From: Halieaceae bacterium UBA4438
Lineage (GTDB): Bacteria > Pseudomonadota > Gammaproteobacteria > Pseudomonadales > Halieaceae
DNA: 7,801 nt
NCBI GenBank assembly: GCA_002390485.1
Contig: DGPO01000073.1
Coordinates: forward strand, 1-7,801
Direction: 5' to 3'
The notes under the pieces were generated by a model, which saw nothing but the letters and a program-made list of their open reading frames with translations, did not search any database and had not been told where the DNA came from. Positions 1 through 6,504 of the stretch are shown here, piece after piece (the first letter of the stretch is position 1; each line of letters starts with the position of its first letter). The position numbers and the translations under genes are program-made.

Positions 1-48
1 CGTTTTGTATCTCGTGATCCAAAAAATCCGAAAGTTAATCCCGAATGA
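1..48 (+). CDS. Possible 3' end of an upstream gene (partial, uncertain)
   Basis: Frame 1 is open from the window edge to a TGA at 46-48 and reads RFVSRDPKNPKVNPE, a plausible hydrophilic C-terminus. A second frame is open from base 2 to a TGA at 65-67, so openness alone does not decide between them. I prefer the first on amino-acid composition only. If real, it ends 87 bp before the SDR gene on the same strand and could be co-transcribed with it. No function can be assigned from 15 residues. Confidence 0.25.
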   Translation, partial: RFVSRDPKNPKVNPE

Positions 49-123
49 CTGTATTGACCGCGCGTGAGTTTGCGCTCCTCGGAAATAGAGGCATGATGAC
101 AACACGGCTTTAACCCAATAAAA

Positions 124-127
124 AGGC
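124..127 (+). promoter_or_regulatory. Ribosome binding site of the SDR gene
   Basis: AAGG lies 8 nt before the ATG at 136, at the end of an A-rich run (121-125). It supports that ATG as the start. No convincing -35/-10 pair was found between 49 and 123: a TTGACC at 54-59 has no -10 at normal spacing. Confidence 0.5.
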
Positions 128-135
128 ACCTTACT

Positions 136-909
136 ATGTCAGCGACAGCCCCTCATGAGTTTACCGGTCAGACCGCCCTTATTTCCGGAGGAGCCTCAGG
201 CATTGGTCTAGCCACGGCCAAACGCCTGATCGCAAGCGGTGCGACCGTCTGGATCGCGGATATTCAAGACGAGAAAGGCGAGCAAATTGCAGAAGAGATT
301 GGTGCAACTTATGTGCATCTGGATGTGTCCAAAGAGGCGGACTGGATCTCGGTTGTGGAGTTGATTGCCAGTCAGGGTGAGGGCCTCAACCTCCTGATGA
401 ATAACGCCGGCATTGTCATTGGCGGCACCCTCGAAACACAAACAGCCGAAGAATTTCTGCAAACCACCAACATTAACTTATTGGGTGTTTTTCTGGGGTG
501 TAAGGTATGTGCGCCATTAATGACGATCTCAGGCGGTGGTGCAATCGTCAATGTGTCATCGATCTGGGGCATGGTGTCCGACTCGGGTGCGGTGGCGTAT
601 TCAGCCTCCAAAGGCGGCGTAAGAACCATGACGAAAGCCATTGCGCTGGACCTTGCTGACAGAGGCACACACATACGCGCAAACTCGATTCACCCCGGCT
701 TTACAGCGACTCCCATGGTCGAGGACAGTGTTTCTGAAATGGAGCCTGAAGAGGCCGCGCAGTTTGCCGCACGAACCATTGAGCGCGTCCCCTTAGGTCT
801 TGGGGAAGCCGATCAGATCGCCGCTGCCACTGTCTTTTTGTTCTCAAAAGACAGCTCGTTTATGACAGGCTCAGAACTCGTGGTCGACGGGGGGTTTACA
901 GCTGCGTAA
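136..909 (+). CDS. Classical SDR-family NAD(P)-dependent oxidoreductase
   Basis: This is a cytosolic short-chain dehydrogenase/reductase that interconverts an alcohol and a ketone with a nicotinamide cofactor. At 257 aa it has the usual length of the classical SDR family. The Rossmann glycine motif is SGGASGIG (residues 17-24). Asp42 at the end of the second strand favours NAD over NADP, and NNAG is at 89-92. The catalytic tetrad is Asn114, Ser142, Tyr155 and Lys159 (YSASK at 155-159). The PG turn is at 187-188, and the protein ends in the usual TGSELVVDGGF (244-254). Overall it resembles the group of hydroxysteroid, cyclopentanol and 3-oxoacyl dehydrogenases, which cannot be separated by motif reading, so the substrate is unknown. 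The downstream gene is convergent (68-bp gap), so any operon partner would lie upstream of the window. Confidence 0.93.
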   Translation: MSATAPHEFTGQTALISGGASGIGLATAKRLIASGATVWIADIQDEKGEQIAEEIGATYVHLDVSKEADWISVVELIASQGEGLNLLMNNAGIVIGGTLETQTAEEFLQTTNINLLGVFLGCKVCAPLMTISGGGAIVNVSSIWGMVSDSGAVAYSASKGGVRTMTKAIALDLADRGTHIRANSIHPGFTATPMVEDSVSEMEPEEAAQFAARTIERVPLGLGEADQIAAATVFLFSKDSSFMTGSELVVDGGFTAA

Positions 910-977
910 TCGACAAATCGGCTCGTTCTCGTCGCCGCGACACTGCCAAGCGACGTGTAACGCCACCTGAGTGCCGG

Positions 978-1967
978 CTACATCCAGCGCTGCCACTTAA
1001 AACACAACAACAACGCTACAATAATGGCGCCACACGAGGCCATTAAATAGTTGAAGGCATGAGGCTCATCCAGCCCCGGGACGCCGCCCACGTTGACGCC
1101 CAACAAGCCGGTCAAAAACCCCAGAGGCAGGAACAGCACCGCTACAATCGTAAACACATAGGTTTTACGATTCATGTCGTCAGCCAACCTCGCAGCCAGC
1201 TCTTCTTGTGCCAGTATCGCACGATCCCGAACTTGATCGAGATCCTCGATGTACCTCATGAGTCGGTCAGCAATATCACGAAGTCTGACTCGGTGATACT
1301 CAGTCAGCCAGGTTGGCGTCTCTGCGCTGAGTCGCGTTAATGCTTCGCGTTGGGGCGCCATGTAACGACGAAACTGCAGGGCTCGCTTTCGAAGCGCAAC
1401 AATAGATTGTCTTATGGACGTCGGGTCACCCTCATCGATAGCGGCTTCTGCGCTCGCAACATCGAGCTCAAGATCAGCGATGCTGTCTGCCATGTCATCC
1501 ACGACGTACTCCACCCAATCAACGAGCAGGTCTGGGATGGTATTAGCTCCCTCCCCTTGAAGAAGTTCATCGACCAATCTTTCGGTCGACTGAAGTGGGC
1601 GAAGACGCGCACTGATCAAACGGCTGCCGTTAGTCCATATTCGGAGTGACACCATGTCTTCAGCCTCGGCGCCCGGGAGTCGGTTAACCCCGCGAAGAGT
1701 AAGAACGAGGTTATCGCCACGGCGCAATACCCGGGGGCGCGTTTCGTGGGTTGTCAGCGCACCAGCCGCAATCGGACTTAAACCCCCTTCGGAGAGCAGC
1801 CACCGCCGCGTTTCTGGATCATCTGCATCAAAGTGCAACCACGTCGCATCCGCATCGGCGGTGAGCTCAACGGCGCCAGCTGAACCCAGTTGAGTAAGCT
1901 TAAGCGCATGAATGAGGCCATGTTTAGATGAAGACGAAGGACTGATCACTGCGTAAGGGTCTCTCAC
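978..1967 (-). CDS. zntB: ZntB/CorA-family divalent metal transporter
   Basis: This is an inner-membrane transporter of the CorA/ZntB family, which forms pentamers with a large cytoplasmic N-terminal funnel and two C-terminal helices per subunit. Its 329 aa are close to enterobacterial ZntB. Residues 1-265 form the soluble domain, with ETRPRV at 75-80 and RRYMAPQR at 200-207, both well known in ZntB. Helix 1 covers about 270-290 and ends in the signature GVN (290-292) followed by VGGVPG. This replaces the GMN of true CorA. Helix 2 is about 306-324, and the tail is short and basic (KWQRWM). ZntB is generally linked to zinc; the direction and ion of transport here are inferred from family. The start codon is GTG with no clear Shine-Dalgarno sequence, so the exact N-terminus is uncertain. 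It converges on the SDR gene and diverges from the hydrolase gene. Confidence 0.9.
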   Translation of the reverse strand: MRDPYAVISPSSSSKHGLIHALKLTQLGSAGAVELTADADATWLHFDADDPETRRWLLSEGGLSPIAAGALTTHETRPRVLRRGDNLVLTLRGVNRLPGAEAEDMVSLRIWTNGSRLISARLRPLQSTERLVDELLQGEGANTIPDLLVDWVEYVVDDMADSIADLELDVASAEAAIDEGDPTSIRQSIVALRKRALQFRRYMAPQREALTRLSAETPTWLTEYHRVRLRDIADRLMRYIEDLDQVRDRAILAQEELAARLADDMNRKTYVFTIVAVLFLPLGFLTGLLGVNVGGVPGLDEPHAFNYLMASCGAIIVALLLCFKWQRWM

Positions 1968-1984
1968 AACCGAGTAGATCGGTT
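1968..1984. repeat. Perfect 6-bp inverted repeat abutting the zntB start
   Basis: AACCGA, a 5-nt spacer (GTAGA) and TCGGTT form a 17-bp dyad that ends exactly at the GTG start on the minus strand. It could be an operator, or an RNA hairpin in the 5' leader occupying the ribosome-binding region. Arms this short also occur by chance, so the function is only suggested. Confidence 0.35.
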
Positions 1985-2139
1985 AAAATCGCTTAATTGC
2001 GCTCGCTTATCAACTGGTTTCCGCTAACCTATCCTACCCAAATGTGCTGTGTGCCAATGGCTAATAAAGGCAGCGCATAATCGATCAAATGAGCGTTACC
2101 ACACATTTTAATGACGCGAGAGCGTTGCAGGCATAACGT
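1985..2139. other. Remainder of the divergent intergenic region
   Basis: This stretch separates the divergent transporter and hydrolase genes and should hold both promoters. I see single -10-like hexamers on the plus strand (CATAAT at 2076-2081, TTTAAT at 2107-2112), but neither has a good -35 at 16-18 bp. AGG at 2129-2131 lies 8 nt before the ATG at 2140 and probably serves as the hydrolase ribosome binding site. No RNA gene or repeat is evident. Confidence 0.4.
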
Positions 2140-3063
2140 ATGAAATACCTTGCGATTATTCTATTCACGTTTTTTACAACATCGGCCTCATACGCAGATT
2201 ATTCGCGTGACTACATCGACACAGTGGCTGCAGAACGTGCTGAATCAGGGGATACGGCTATCTCGTACCGCGTCTTTAATCGAGCGGAAGATCACCCAAA
2301 ACTGTTATTGATCATGGGTTTAGGTGGCGCCGGTTATGCCTGGGGTGATGCCTTCGTAAGCGCATTGGAATCAAAGGGCATCGAAGTGATTGTGATCGAT
2401 AACCGTGACACCGGTGAATCGGACTTTTTCTCAGCGTGGGGGCAACCCACGCTATGGTGGCAGTTGCTCAAATACAAATTGGGATTGTCAGTGGATGCGC
2501 CCTACTCACTCACCGAAATGGCGCAAGACAGTATTGCCGTCTTAGATACCGCCGGTTATCAACGGGTCCATGTCGCCGGTGCGTCGATGGGCGGCATGAT
2601 CGCGCAGGTCCTAGCGGCTCGATTCCCCGAGCGCGTTGTTAGTCTCACGTCGATCATGTCGACCACGTTTGCACCGCACTTGCCGCCGCCCACTGCCAAC
2701 GCAGAGGGTAACTTGAGGGACTTGGCGGAAGGCGACGCTGAAACTTCGCGCGAGCAACGCATGCGGGATCGCGGGTTTTATCCCGAATCGATGGAGCGAC
2801 ACCTCATGGCTATTTTTAAGTCAGGCGATCGCACAGAGGAAGTTGGCACCATCACCTCACCGACGCTGGTGATTCATGGATCAGAGGATCCCTTGGTACC
2901 ACCTGAGCACGGCATCCACACAGCCGAACAAGTCGAAGGGGCTCGCTTCGTGCTAGTCGAGGGTATGGGCCATAACTTGCCAGAGGCGCTCCATCCTCAA
3001 ATTATCGGTTTAATATCGGGGCACATTGACGCCGCAGAACAGGGTGAGACTTTAAATCAATAA
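2140..3063 (+). CDS. Secreted alpha/beta-fold hydrolase
   Basis: This is an exported serine hydrolase of the alpha/beta-fold superfamily. A Sec signal peptide (MKYLAIILFTFFTTSASYA, likely cut after Ala19) predicts a periplasmic or secreted location, which is less usual for this otherwise cytosolic type. The oxyanion-hole segment is MGLGGAG (59-65) and NRDTGESD follows at 88-95. The nucleophile elbow is GASMGG (147-152, Ser149), the acid is Asp250 in HGSEDPLVP, and the base is His278 in GMGH. The cap region, about 175-235, is rich in Pro, Glu and Arg. Fold, length (307 aa) and the DNRDTG motif recall esterase-like members such as aclacinomycin methylesterase relatives, but the substrate is unknown. 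The downstream exported SnoaL-like gene follows at 10 bp on the same strand, so the two are probably one transcript. Confidence 0.92.
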   Translation: MKYLAIILFTFFTTSASYADYSRDYIDTVAAERAESGDTAISYRVFNRAEDHPKLLLIMGLGGAGYAWGDAFVSALESKGIEVIVIDNRDTGESDFFSAWGQPTLWWQLLKYKLGLSVDAPYSLTEMAQDSIAVLDTAGYQRVHVAGASMGGMIAQVLAARFPERVVSLTSIMSTTFAPHLPPPTANAEGNLRDLAEGDAETSREQRMRDRGFYPESMERHLMAIFKSGDRTEEVGTITSPTLVIHGSEDPLVPPEHGIHTAEQVEGARFVLVEGMGHNLPEALHPQIIGLISGHIDAAEQGETLNQ

Positions 3064-3067
3064 GGTG
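3062..3067 (+). promoter_or_regulatory. Ribosome binding site that fixes the SnoaL-like start
   Basis: AAGGTG overlaps the TAA stop of the hydrolase gene (3061-3063) and sits 6 nt before the ATG at 3074. An in-frame GTG at 3065 lies within this site and cannot use it, so the ATG is the better start. The overlap with the upstream stop suggests translational coupling. Confidence 0.6.
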
Positions 3068-3073
3068 ACGTGT

Positions 3074-3601
3074 ATGCAGAGATCCAACGACCACGCCGTG
3101 TGTCAGTCCAGTAGGCGGGCGCCAAAGGTGATCGCAGCCCTCTTAACGGGTCTGACGATACTGTCCTCCTGGGCCACGGCAACCCCTGAAATGGAGGCTA
3201 TCAACAGGCTCATCGATGGCCTCCATCGGGATGCAGACAGGGGTGAATTTCAATCCTATTTTGATCGCTACACACCCACTGCCGTGTTCATGGGCACTGA
3301 TAAAACCGAGCGCTGGACCATTGACGCGTTTAAACAATACGCGGCACCTGCCTTCGCCGACGGTCACGGATGGTCTTACACCGTCATTGAGCGCAACGTC
3401 GAGGGCGACGGTGACACGCGCTGGTTTGATGAAATCTTATTGAACAAAAAACTCGGCCACTGTCGCGGGACCGGCGTCGTTCAACGCATCAATGGCGAGT
3501 GGAAACTGGCGCACTACTCACTGACCTTGCTCATTCCCAACGACATCGCCACGGCCGTGGGTGTGAGCACACAAGAGGCTGACGGCCTCATTGAGCCATA
3601 A
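3074..3601 (+). CDS. Exported SnoaL_3/NTF2-fold protein
   Basis: From the ATG at 3074 this is a 175-aa protein with a basic N-region, a hydrophobic stretch (about 17-35, VIAALLTGLTIL) and a plausible signal-peptidase site after ATA (residue 36), so it should be exported. The mature part matches the SnoaL-like domain 3 pattern of the NTF2 superfamily. An N-terminal helix is followed by YFDRYTPTAVFMGTDKTERW (62-81), a WFDEIL strand (117-122), GTGVVQRINGEWKLAHYSLT (132-151) and a final IPND (154-157). NTF2-like folds form cone-shaped pockets that bind or turn over small molecules; many secreted members have no known reaction. It follows a secreted hydrolase by 10 bp, so a shared substrate or pathway is likely but unproven. 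It ends at the bidirectional terminator. Confidence 0.88.
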   Translation: MQRSNDHAVCQSSRRAPKVIAALLTGLTILSSWATATPEMEAINRLIDGLHRDADRGEFQSYFDRYTPTAVFMGTDKTERWTIDAFKQYAAPAFADGHGWSYTVIERNVEGDGDTRWFDEILLNKKLGHCRGTGVVQRINGEWKLAHYSLTLLIPNDIATAVGVSTQEADGLIEP

Positions 3602-3628
3602 AAAAAGCGCCTCAATGAGGCGCTTTTT
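3602..3628. terminator. Bidirectional Rho-independent terminator
   Basis: A 7-bp GC-rich stem (GCGCCTC 3607-3613 with GAGGCGC 3617-3623, loop AAT) is flanked by an A-run before it (3602-3606) and a T-run after it (3624-3628). It can therefore work on both strands. It lies between the convergent SnoaL-like and receptor genes and starts right at the SnoaL stop codon. Confidence 0.9.
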
Positions 3629-3640
3629 ACAGGTGAGTAA

Positions 3641-3657
3641 AGCGTTGAACCAACGCT
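3641..3657. repeat. Second short palindrome, overlapping the receptor stop codon
   Basis: AGCGTTG, a 3-nt loop (AAC) and CAACGCT form a perfect 7-bp hairpin, 12 bp to the right of the terminator. On the minus strand it contains the last codons and part of the TAG stop of the receptor gene. It has no T-run, so it is not itself a standard terminator. It may add 3'-end stability to the receptor mRNA. Confidence 0.6.
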
Positions 3658-5782
3658 AGAAGGTCGTATTAATCGCCAATCTCACATTAATCGGCGCACC
3701 GACAGACACTTGGTGCGTGCTGTGTGCGTTGGGGAAATACAGCTCATCCGTCGCGTTTTCAACATTGAGCTGAATTACCGTGCTCTCTGACAGGCGATAG
3801 CGCGCCGACGCGTCGATTCGGGTGTAACTGGGTAAGATCGCCGAATTGCTGTTGTTAATAAAGCTCTCGCTTTGATGCGTCAGTCCAAGGCCTAAGCTTA
3901 AGTCGTCAGAAAGCGTAAATTGGTTCCAGATTGAGAACATCGAATCGGGGAGCTCTCGCGGCGTGAGCCCCGTTCGGCCTTGACGATTGACCTGTTCCCC
4001 GTCGAGCGAACTGTAGCCCGCCGACACGCTCCATAACGCGTTGACTCGCCCTTGAAGCTGAAGCTCAAAACCGTCAATTTCCGACTCAATCACATCGAGC
4101 GTCGCCGGGTCGTTGTCGGCCACTTGCGGGGAACGTTGCTCTATCTCAAACAAAGCCGCGGTGAAGCTAAGACCCGACGCAAAGTCATATTTAACGCCGA
4201 CCTCGCGGTTACCAAACGTGTTTGGCGCGAGCTCGTCGTTACTGCCGTTGATGTTGGCAAATTGCTCGCCGCTGCGGGGCAAAAAAGACTCACTGTAGCT
4301 GGCGTAAATCGAAATTGCGTCTATGGGCTTATAAACGACTCCAAACCGTGGCGAAACTTCGCTGTCCTTACGCGATCGCGTTTCATCGGCGAGTGCATTG
4401 AATACTTTAATGTCAAAACTGTCGTAGCGCAGTCCCACAACCACTTGTAGGTAGTCGGTGAGCTTTAACTCGTCCTGAAGGTATACCGAGGTCACATCAA
4501 TCGAGACGTCAGTGTCATCATTGATGTCGCGATCGAAGCTATTCGTGGCGACATTGCCCAGCGCATTCAGCCCAACCCCGCCTTCAAGCCCCAGATTTCG
4601 AGTCAACGAGAACGTTTCTTTATCATCGTCGGTGGTGTCCCAAAAGGTATTCCAGCGGTCTTGGTCACTTGATGTGTCGATGAATTCGACGCCCGCCAGA
4701 AGCGTGTGCTGCATATCGGCGAATTCAGACTCGCCGACCAAGTTAGCCGATAAAATCGAGTTTTGCCGTTGCGTTGTGTCGACGTAACCGTCGAGCGTCA
4801 CTTCATCCGGTGTTTGTGCCTGATCGTAAGCGGCGGCATAAAAGTTTTGGTAGAGCTTGTCGTAGTCGCCGTAAAACGCCGCGATATTACCTTTGAGCGT
4901 ATCTGAGAACGAGTGTTGCACTGACGCTCGCCACAGGTGGGCTTTTAGCGCTGTGGTATTTATATCGGGGTCCCCAAATACAATTTTCTCAAAGGCTTCC
5001 ACAGGGCGACCGTCAGCTCCGGTGGGGATTCCGCGATCAATAAATCGTTGGTGATCAATGTACTCGTATGACAGATCAATCACACTGTCGCCTGACTCAA
5101 TGTGCAGGGTTGGATTCACACCCACTCGGTCACCGTCGTAAAAGTCACGGTGATTACCAAGCCGCTCAACCATGGCGTTGATTCGCAATGCGACCGAATC
5201 ACTGAGCACCCTATTGTGGTCGATCTGGCCACCCAACTCACCGAGACTGTCCACACTGAGCTGCGACGTCGTGAAACCTTGGTCCAGTTGCGCTTTTTTC
5301 GTAACGCGATTCAGTACGCCACCCGTGCCGCCACGACCAAATAATAGTGCGTTAGGACCTCTGAGAACCTCGACTTGCGCCAGGTTGTAGAGGGGCCGGT
5401 AGTACTGCACGTCATCGCGCATCCCGTCGATGTAAAAGTCCGCTGTTGAGCGAACGCCCCGGAAAATCACTGCATCTCGATGCCCCTCGCCTTGCGACGT
5501 CGTCACACCCGGGAGGTAATTGACCACCTCGCTAATGCTATTAAAGCCTCGCGCACGGATATCCTTGGCGGAGACAATACTCAGACTCTGAGGGACATTT
5601 AAGATCGGCGTAGGCGTCTTGAGTGCGTTGATGGTATCCGAGTAAAGGTACTGCGCAGAAACCACGACCTCTTCGATCGACGCACTAGCCACATCGCGGT
5701 CTTTTGTTGAGCCCGTCTGGGCATATGCGGGGTTAAGCACGAGTGCGGAGACGACCAAGGGCATTACTTTTAGCGGGTTCAT
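3656..5782 (-). CDS. TonB-dependent siderophore receptor
   Basis: This is an outer-membrane beta-barrel receptor that imports ferric siderophore using energy from TonB-ExbB-ExbD. From the ATG at 5782 it has 708 aa, normal for the siderophore-receptor subfamily. The signal peptide is residues 1-21 (ends NPAYA). A TonB-box-like IEEVVVSA is at 36-43. The plug contains NVPQSLSIVS (62-71), FRGVRSTADFYIDGMRDD (107-124) and the conserved LRGPNALLFGRGGTGG (140-155). The rest is a barrel rich in aromatic and acidic strands, ending in a C-terminal Phe as needed for barrel assembly. The VPQS and YIDGMRDD motifs place it with catecholate/hydroxamate siderophore receptors (Fiu, FhuE and FpvA type), but the ligand cannot be read from sequence. 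The ATG is preferred to a TTG at 5788, which is only 2 nt from the GAGAG ribosome site. Iron repression is indicated by a Fur box over its promoter. No siderophore synthesis or ABC transport genes lie nearby. Confidence 0.95.
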   Translation of the reverse strand: MNPLKVMPLVVSALVLNPAYAQTGSTKDRDVASASIEEVVVSAQYLYSDTINALKTPTPILNVPQSLSIVSAKDIRARGFNSISEVVNYLPGVTTSQGEGHRDAVIFRGVRSTADFYIDGMRDDVQYYRPLYNLAQVEVLRGPNALLFGRGGTGGVLNRVTKKAQLDQGFTTSQLSVDSLGELGGQIDHNRVLSDSVALRINAMVERLGNHRDFYDGDRVGVNPTLHIESGDSVIDLSYEYIDHQRFIDRGIPTGADGRPVEAFEKIVFGDPDINTTALKAHLWRASVQHSFSDTLKGNIAAFYGDYDKLYQNFYAAAYDQAQTPDEVTLDGYVDTTQRQNSILSANLVGESEFADMQHTLLAGVEFIDTSSDQDRWNTFWDTTDDDKETFSLTRNLGLEGGVGLNALGNVATNSFDRDINDDTDVSIDVTSVYLQDELKLTDYLQVVVGLRYDSFDIKVFNALADETRSRKDSEVSPRFGVVYKPIDAISIYASYSESFLPRSGEQFANINGSNDELAPNTFGNREVGVKYDFASGLSFTAALFEIEQRSPQVADNDPATLDVIESEIDGFELQLQGRVNALWSVSAGYSSLDGEQVNRQGRTGLTPRELPDSMFSIWNQFTLSDDLSLGLGLTHQSESFINNSNSAILPSYTRIDASARYRLSESTVIQLNVENATDELYFPNAHSTHQVSVGAPINVRLAINTTF

Positions 5783-5790
5783 TGACAATA

Positions 5791-5795
5791 CTCTC
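5791..5795 (-). promoter_or_regulatory. Ribosome binding site that fixes the receptor start
   Basis: GAGAG on the minus strand lies 8 nt before the ATG at 5782 but only 2 nt before the alternative TTG at 5788. This spacing decides for the ATG. Confidence 0.55.
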
Positions 5796-5806
5796 TAGCT
5801 GATATC

Positions 5807-5825
5807 GCAAATGATAATGATTCGC
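5807..5825. promoter_or_regulatory. Fur box (ferric uptake regulator operator)
   Basis: The 19-bp dyad GCAAAT-GATAAT-G-ATTCGC matches the classical Fur consensus GATAATGATAATCATTATC at 14 of 19 positions, counted by hand. Its outer hexamers are near-perfect inverted copies of each other (5 of 6). It covers the -10 element of the receptor promoter and ends 25 bp before the start codon, so Fur-Fe(II) binding would block RNA polymerase. Confidence 0.87.
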
Positions 5826-5839
5826 ATTAGTAATTACAA
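5811..5839 (-). promoter_or_regulatory. Sigma-70-type promoter of the TonB receptor
   Basis: On the minus strand, TTGTAA (-35, at 5834-5839, 4 of 6) and TATCAT (-10, at 5811-5816, 5 of 6) are 17 bp apart. Transcription would start close to 5805, leaving a short leader of about 20 nt. The -10 lies inside the Fur box. Confidence 0.65.
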
Positions 5840-6033
5840 TACGCCGCTCTGTTTTTTTTAAATTTCCCCTCTCAGTGAGTGTTTACAACAAAAAACGCGC
5901 TAAAAGCAGGGCTGCTTCAAACCAAAATCAGGCTGTAACTGTGACGCAGGAGCCGTCGTGCATGAGCAATATCGGACGTTTTAAGGTGTTATTGACGTGC
6001 TAAAACGTAATGTAAAATCGGCGCTTTAAAGCC
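5840..6033. other. Intergenic region upstream of the receptor gene
   Basis: No clear gene is seen here. It holds an A/T-rich patch (a T-run near 5852-5859) and an 8-bp inverted repeat: ACGTTTTA at 5976-5983 and TAAAACGT at 6001-6008, with a 17-nt spacer. It also holds a 13-codon reading frame (5962-6003, +) preceded by AGGAG at 5948-5952. The lipoprotein transcript from the right would end here, but no T-run-backed hairpin is present. Confidence 0.4.
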
Positions 6034-6450
6034 TCAGTCGACCTTAGAAGGAATGCAGAATCGGTAGTCTGTCGTGCCACTGGTAATGCAATAACGCACC
6101 ACACGTGGCCCGTCACCATCGTTGCGCACGATCCCGGAAAAAGGCGTCAGACCAGTGTAACGTCCAATATCGCCTTTGGAGTCAACATTACCCGCAAATC
6201 GATACCCATAGGTCGCCTCGACTCGGGCAATCGGGACGCGCCCCTCAAGGCCTCGATAGCACTTGAGGTCATCAAAAATCACAGACTCAGGGTCGCCCAT
6301 GCGCGACCTGATGAAGGGCGTTGCAATCGCCAGACACTCAGCCTCTGACATCGATACGCCAAAGTCGGCTGACTCCACCTCTTGCTCCGTCGGTGCGGAT
6401 GAGCAACCCGCGAGAGCAGCGGCAATAACGACGGTGTACGCCAACTTCAT
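6034..6450 (-). CDS. Small outer-membrane lipoprotein, function unknown
   Basis: This 138-aa protein begins with a lipoprotein signal peptide. Its lipobox is LAGC (13-16), so Cys16 would be lipidated and become the mature N-terminus. Ser at the next position favours outer-membrane sorting by the Lol system. The mature part has four more cysteines (39, 64, 121, 132), which could form two disulfides in the periplasm. The middle carries DPESVIF (53-59) and, later, NVDSKGDIGRYTGLTPF (88-104). This resembles a pattern I recall from small uncharacterised secreted proteobacterial proteins: DPxS-x-F, then NxKNxxGGYxG and an aromatic. The resemblance is remembered, not searched. The start is well supported by AAGGGG 5 nt before the ATG. 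It is divergent from the FRD-like gene and is a single-gene unit in this window. Confidence 0.85.
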   Translation of the reverse strand: MKLAYTVVIAAALAGCSSAPTEQEVESADFGVSMSEAECLAIATPFIRSRMGDPESVIFDDLKCYRGLEGRVPIARVEATYGYRFAGNVDSKGDIGRYTGLTPFSGIVRNDGDGPRVVRYCITSGTTDYRFCIPSKVD

Positions 6451-6455
6451 TATGA

Positions 6456-6461
6456 CCCCTT
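6456..6461 (-). promoter_or_regulatory. Ribosome binding site of the lipoprotein gene
   Basis: AAGGGG on the minus strand lies 5 nt before the ATG at 6450. It is one of the best Shine-Dalgarno matches in the window and fixes the start. Confidence 0.65.
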
Positions 6462-6484
6462 GTTAAGCTAACCTCTTTACCTCA

Positions 6485-6504
6485 CAGTAGACTCAGATCT
6501 ACTG
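6485..6504. promoter_or_regulatory. Candidate operator: perfect 7-bp inverted repeat
   Basis: CAGTAGA, a 6-nt spacer (CTCAGA) and TCTACTG form a 20-bp symmetrical site midway in the 99-bp gap between the divergent lipoprotein and FRD-like genes. Its position suits a dimeric regulator serving both genes. It has no match to the Fur box, and I could not tie it to a named regulator. No convincing -35/-10 pair was found on either strand of this gap. Confidence 0.45.

Noticed and set aside
910..977. Terminator between the convergent SDR and zntB-like genes
   Set aside because: Only very short stems (for example GTCG-CCG-CGAC) without a T-run were found, so no terminator is called.
1059..1893. Three plus-strand frames opposite the zntB-like gene
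   Set aside because: They mirror a strongly conserved transporter on the other strand and show no family-like motifs.
3065..3073. GTG at 3065 as start of the SnoaL-like gene
   Set aside because: It lies inside the AAGGTG ribosome site and would add only three residues. The ATG at 3074 has ideal spacing.
4052..4450. 132-codon plus-strand frame inside the receptor gene
   Set aside because: It is antisense to a well-supported barrel domain. It has no ribosome site, and its composition (basic, no motifs) is that of a shadow frame.
5783..5788. TTG at 5788 as start of the TonB receptor
   Set aside because: It is only 2 nt from the GAGAG site, while the ATG at 5782 has 8-nt spacing. It adds two residues without improving the signal peptide.
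5992..6018. Plus-strand promoter TTGACG ... TAAAAT
   Set aside because: The spacer is only 15 bp, and it would drive transcription antisense to the lipoprotein gene.
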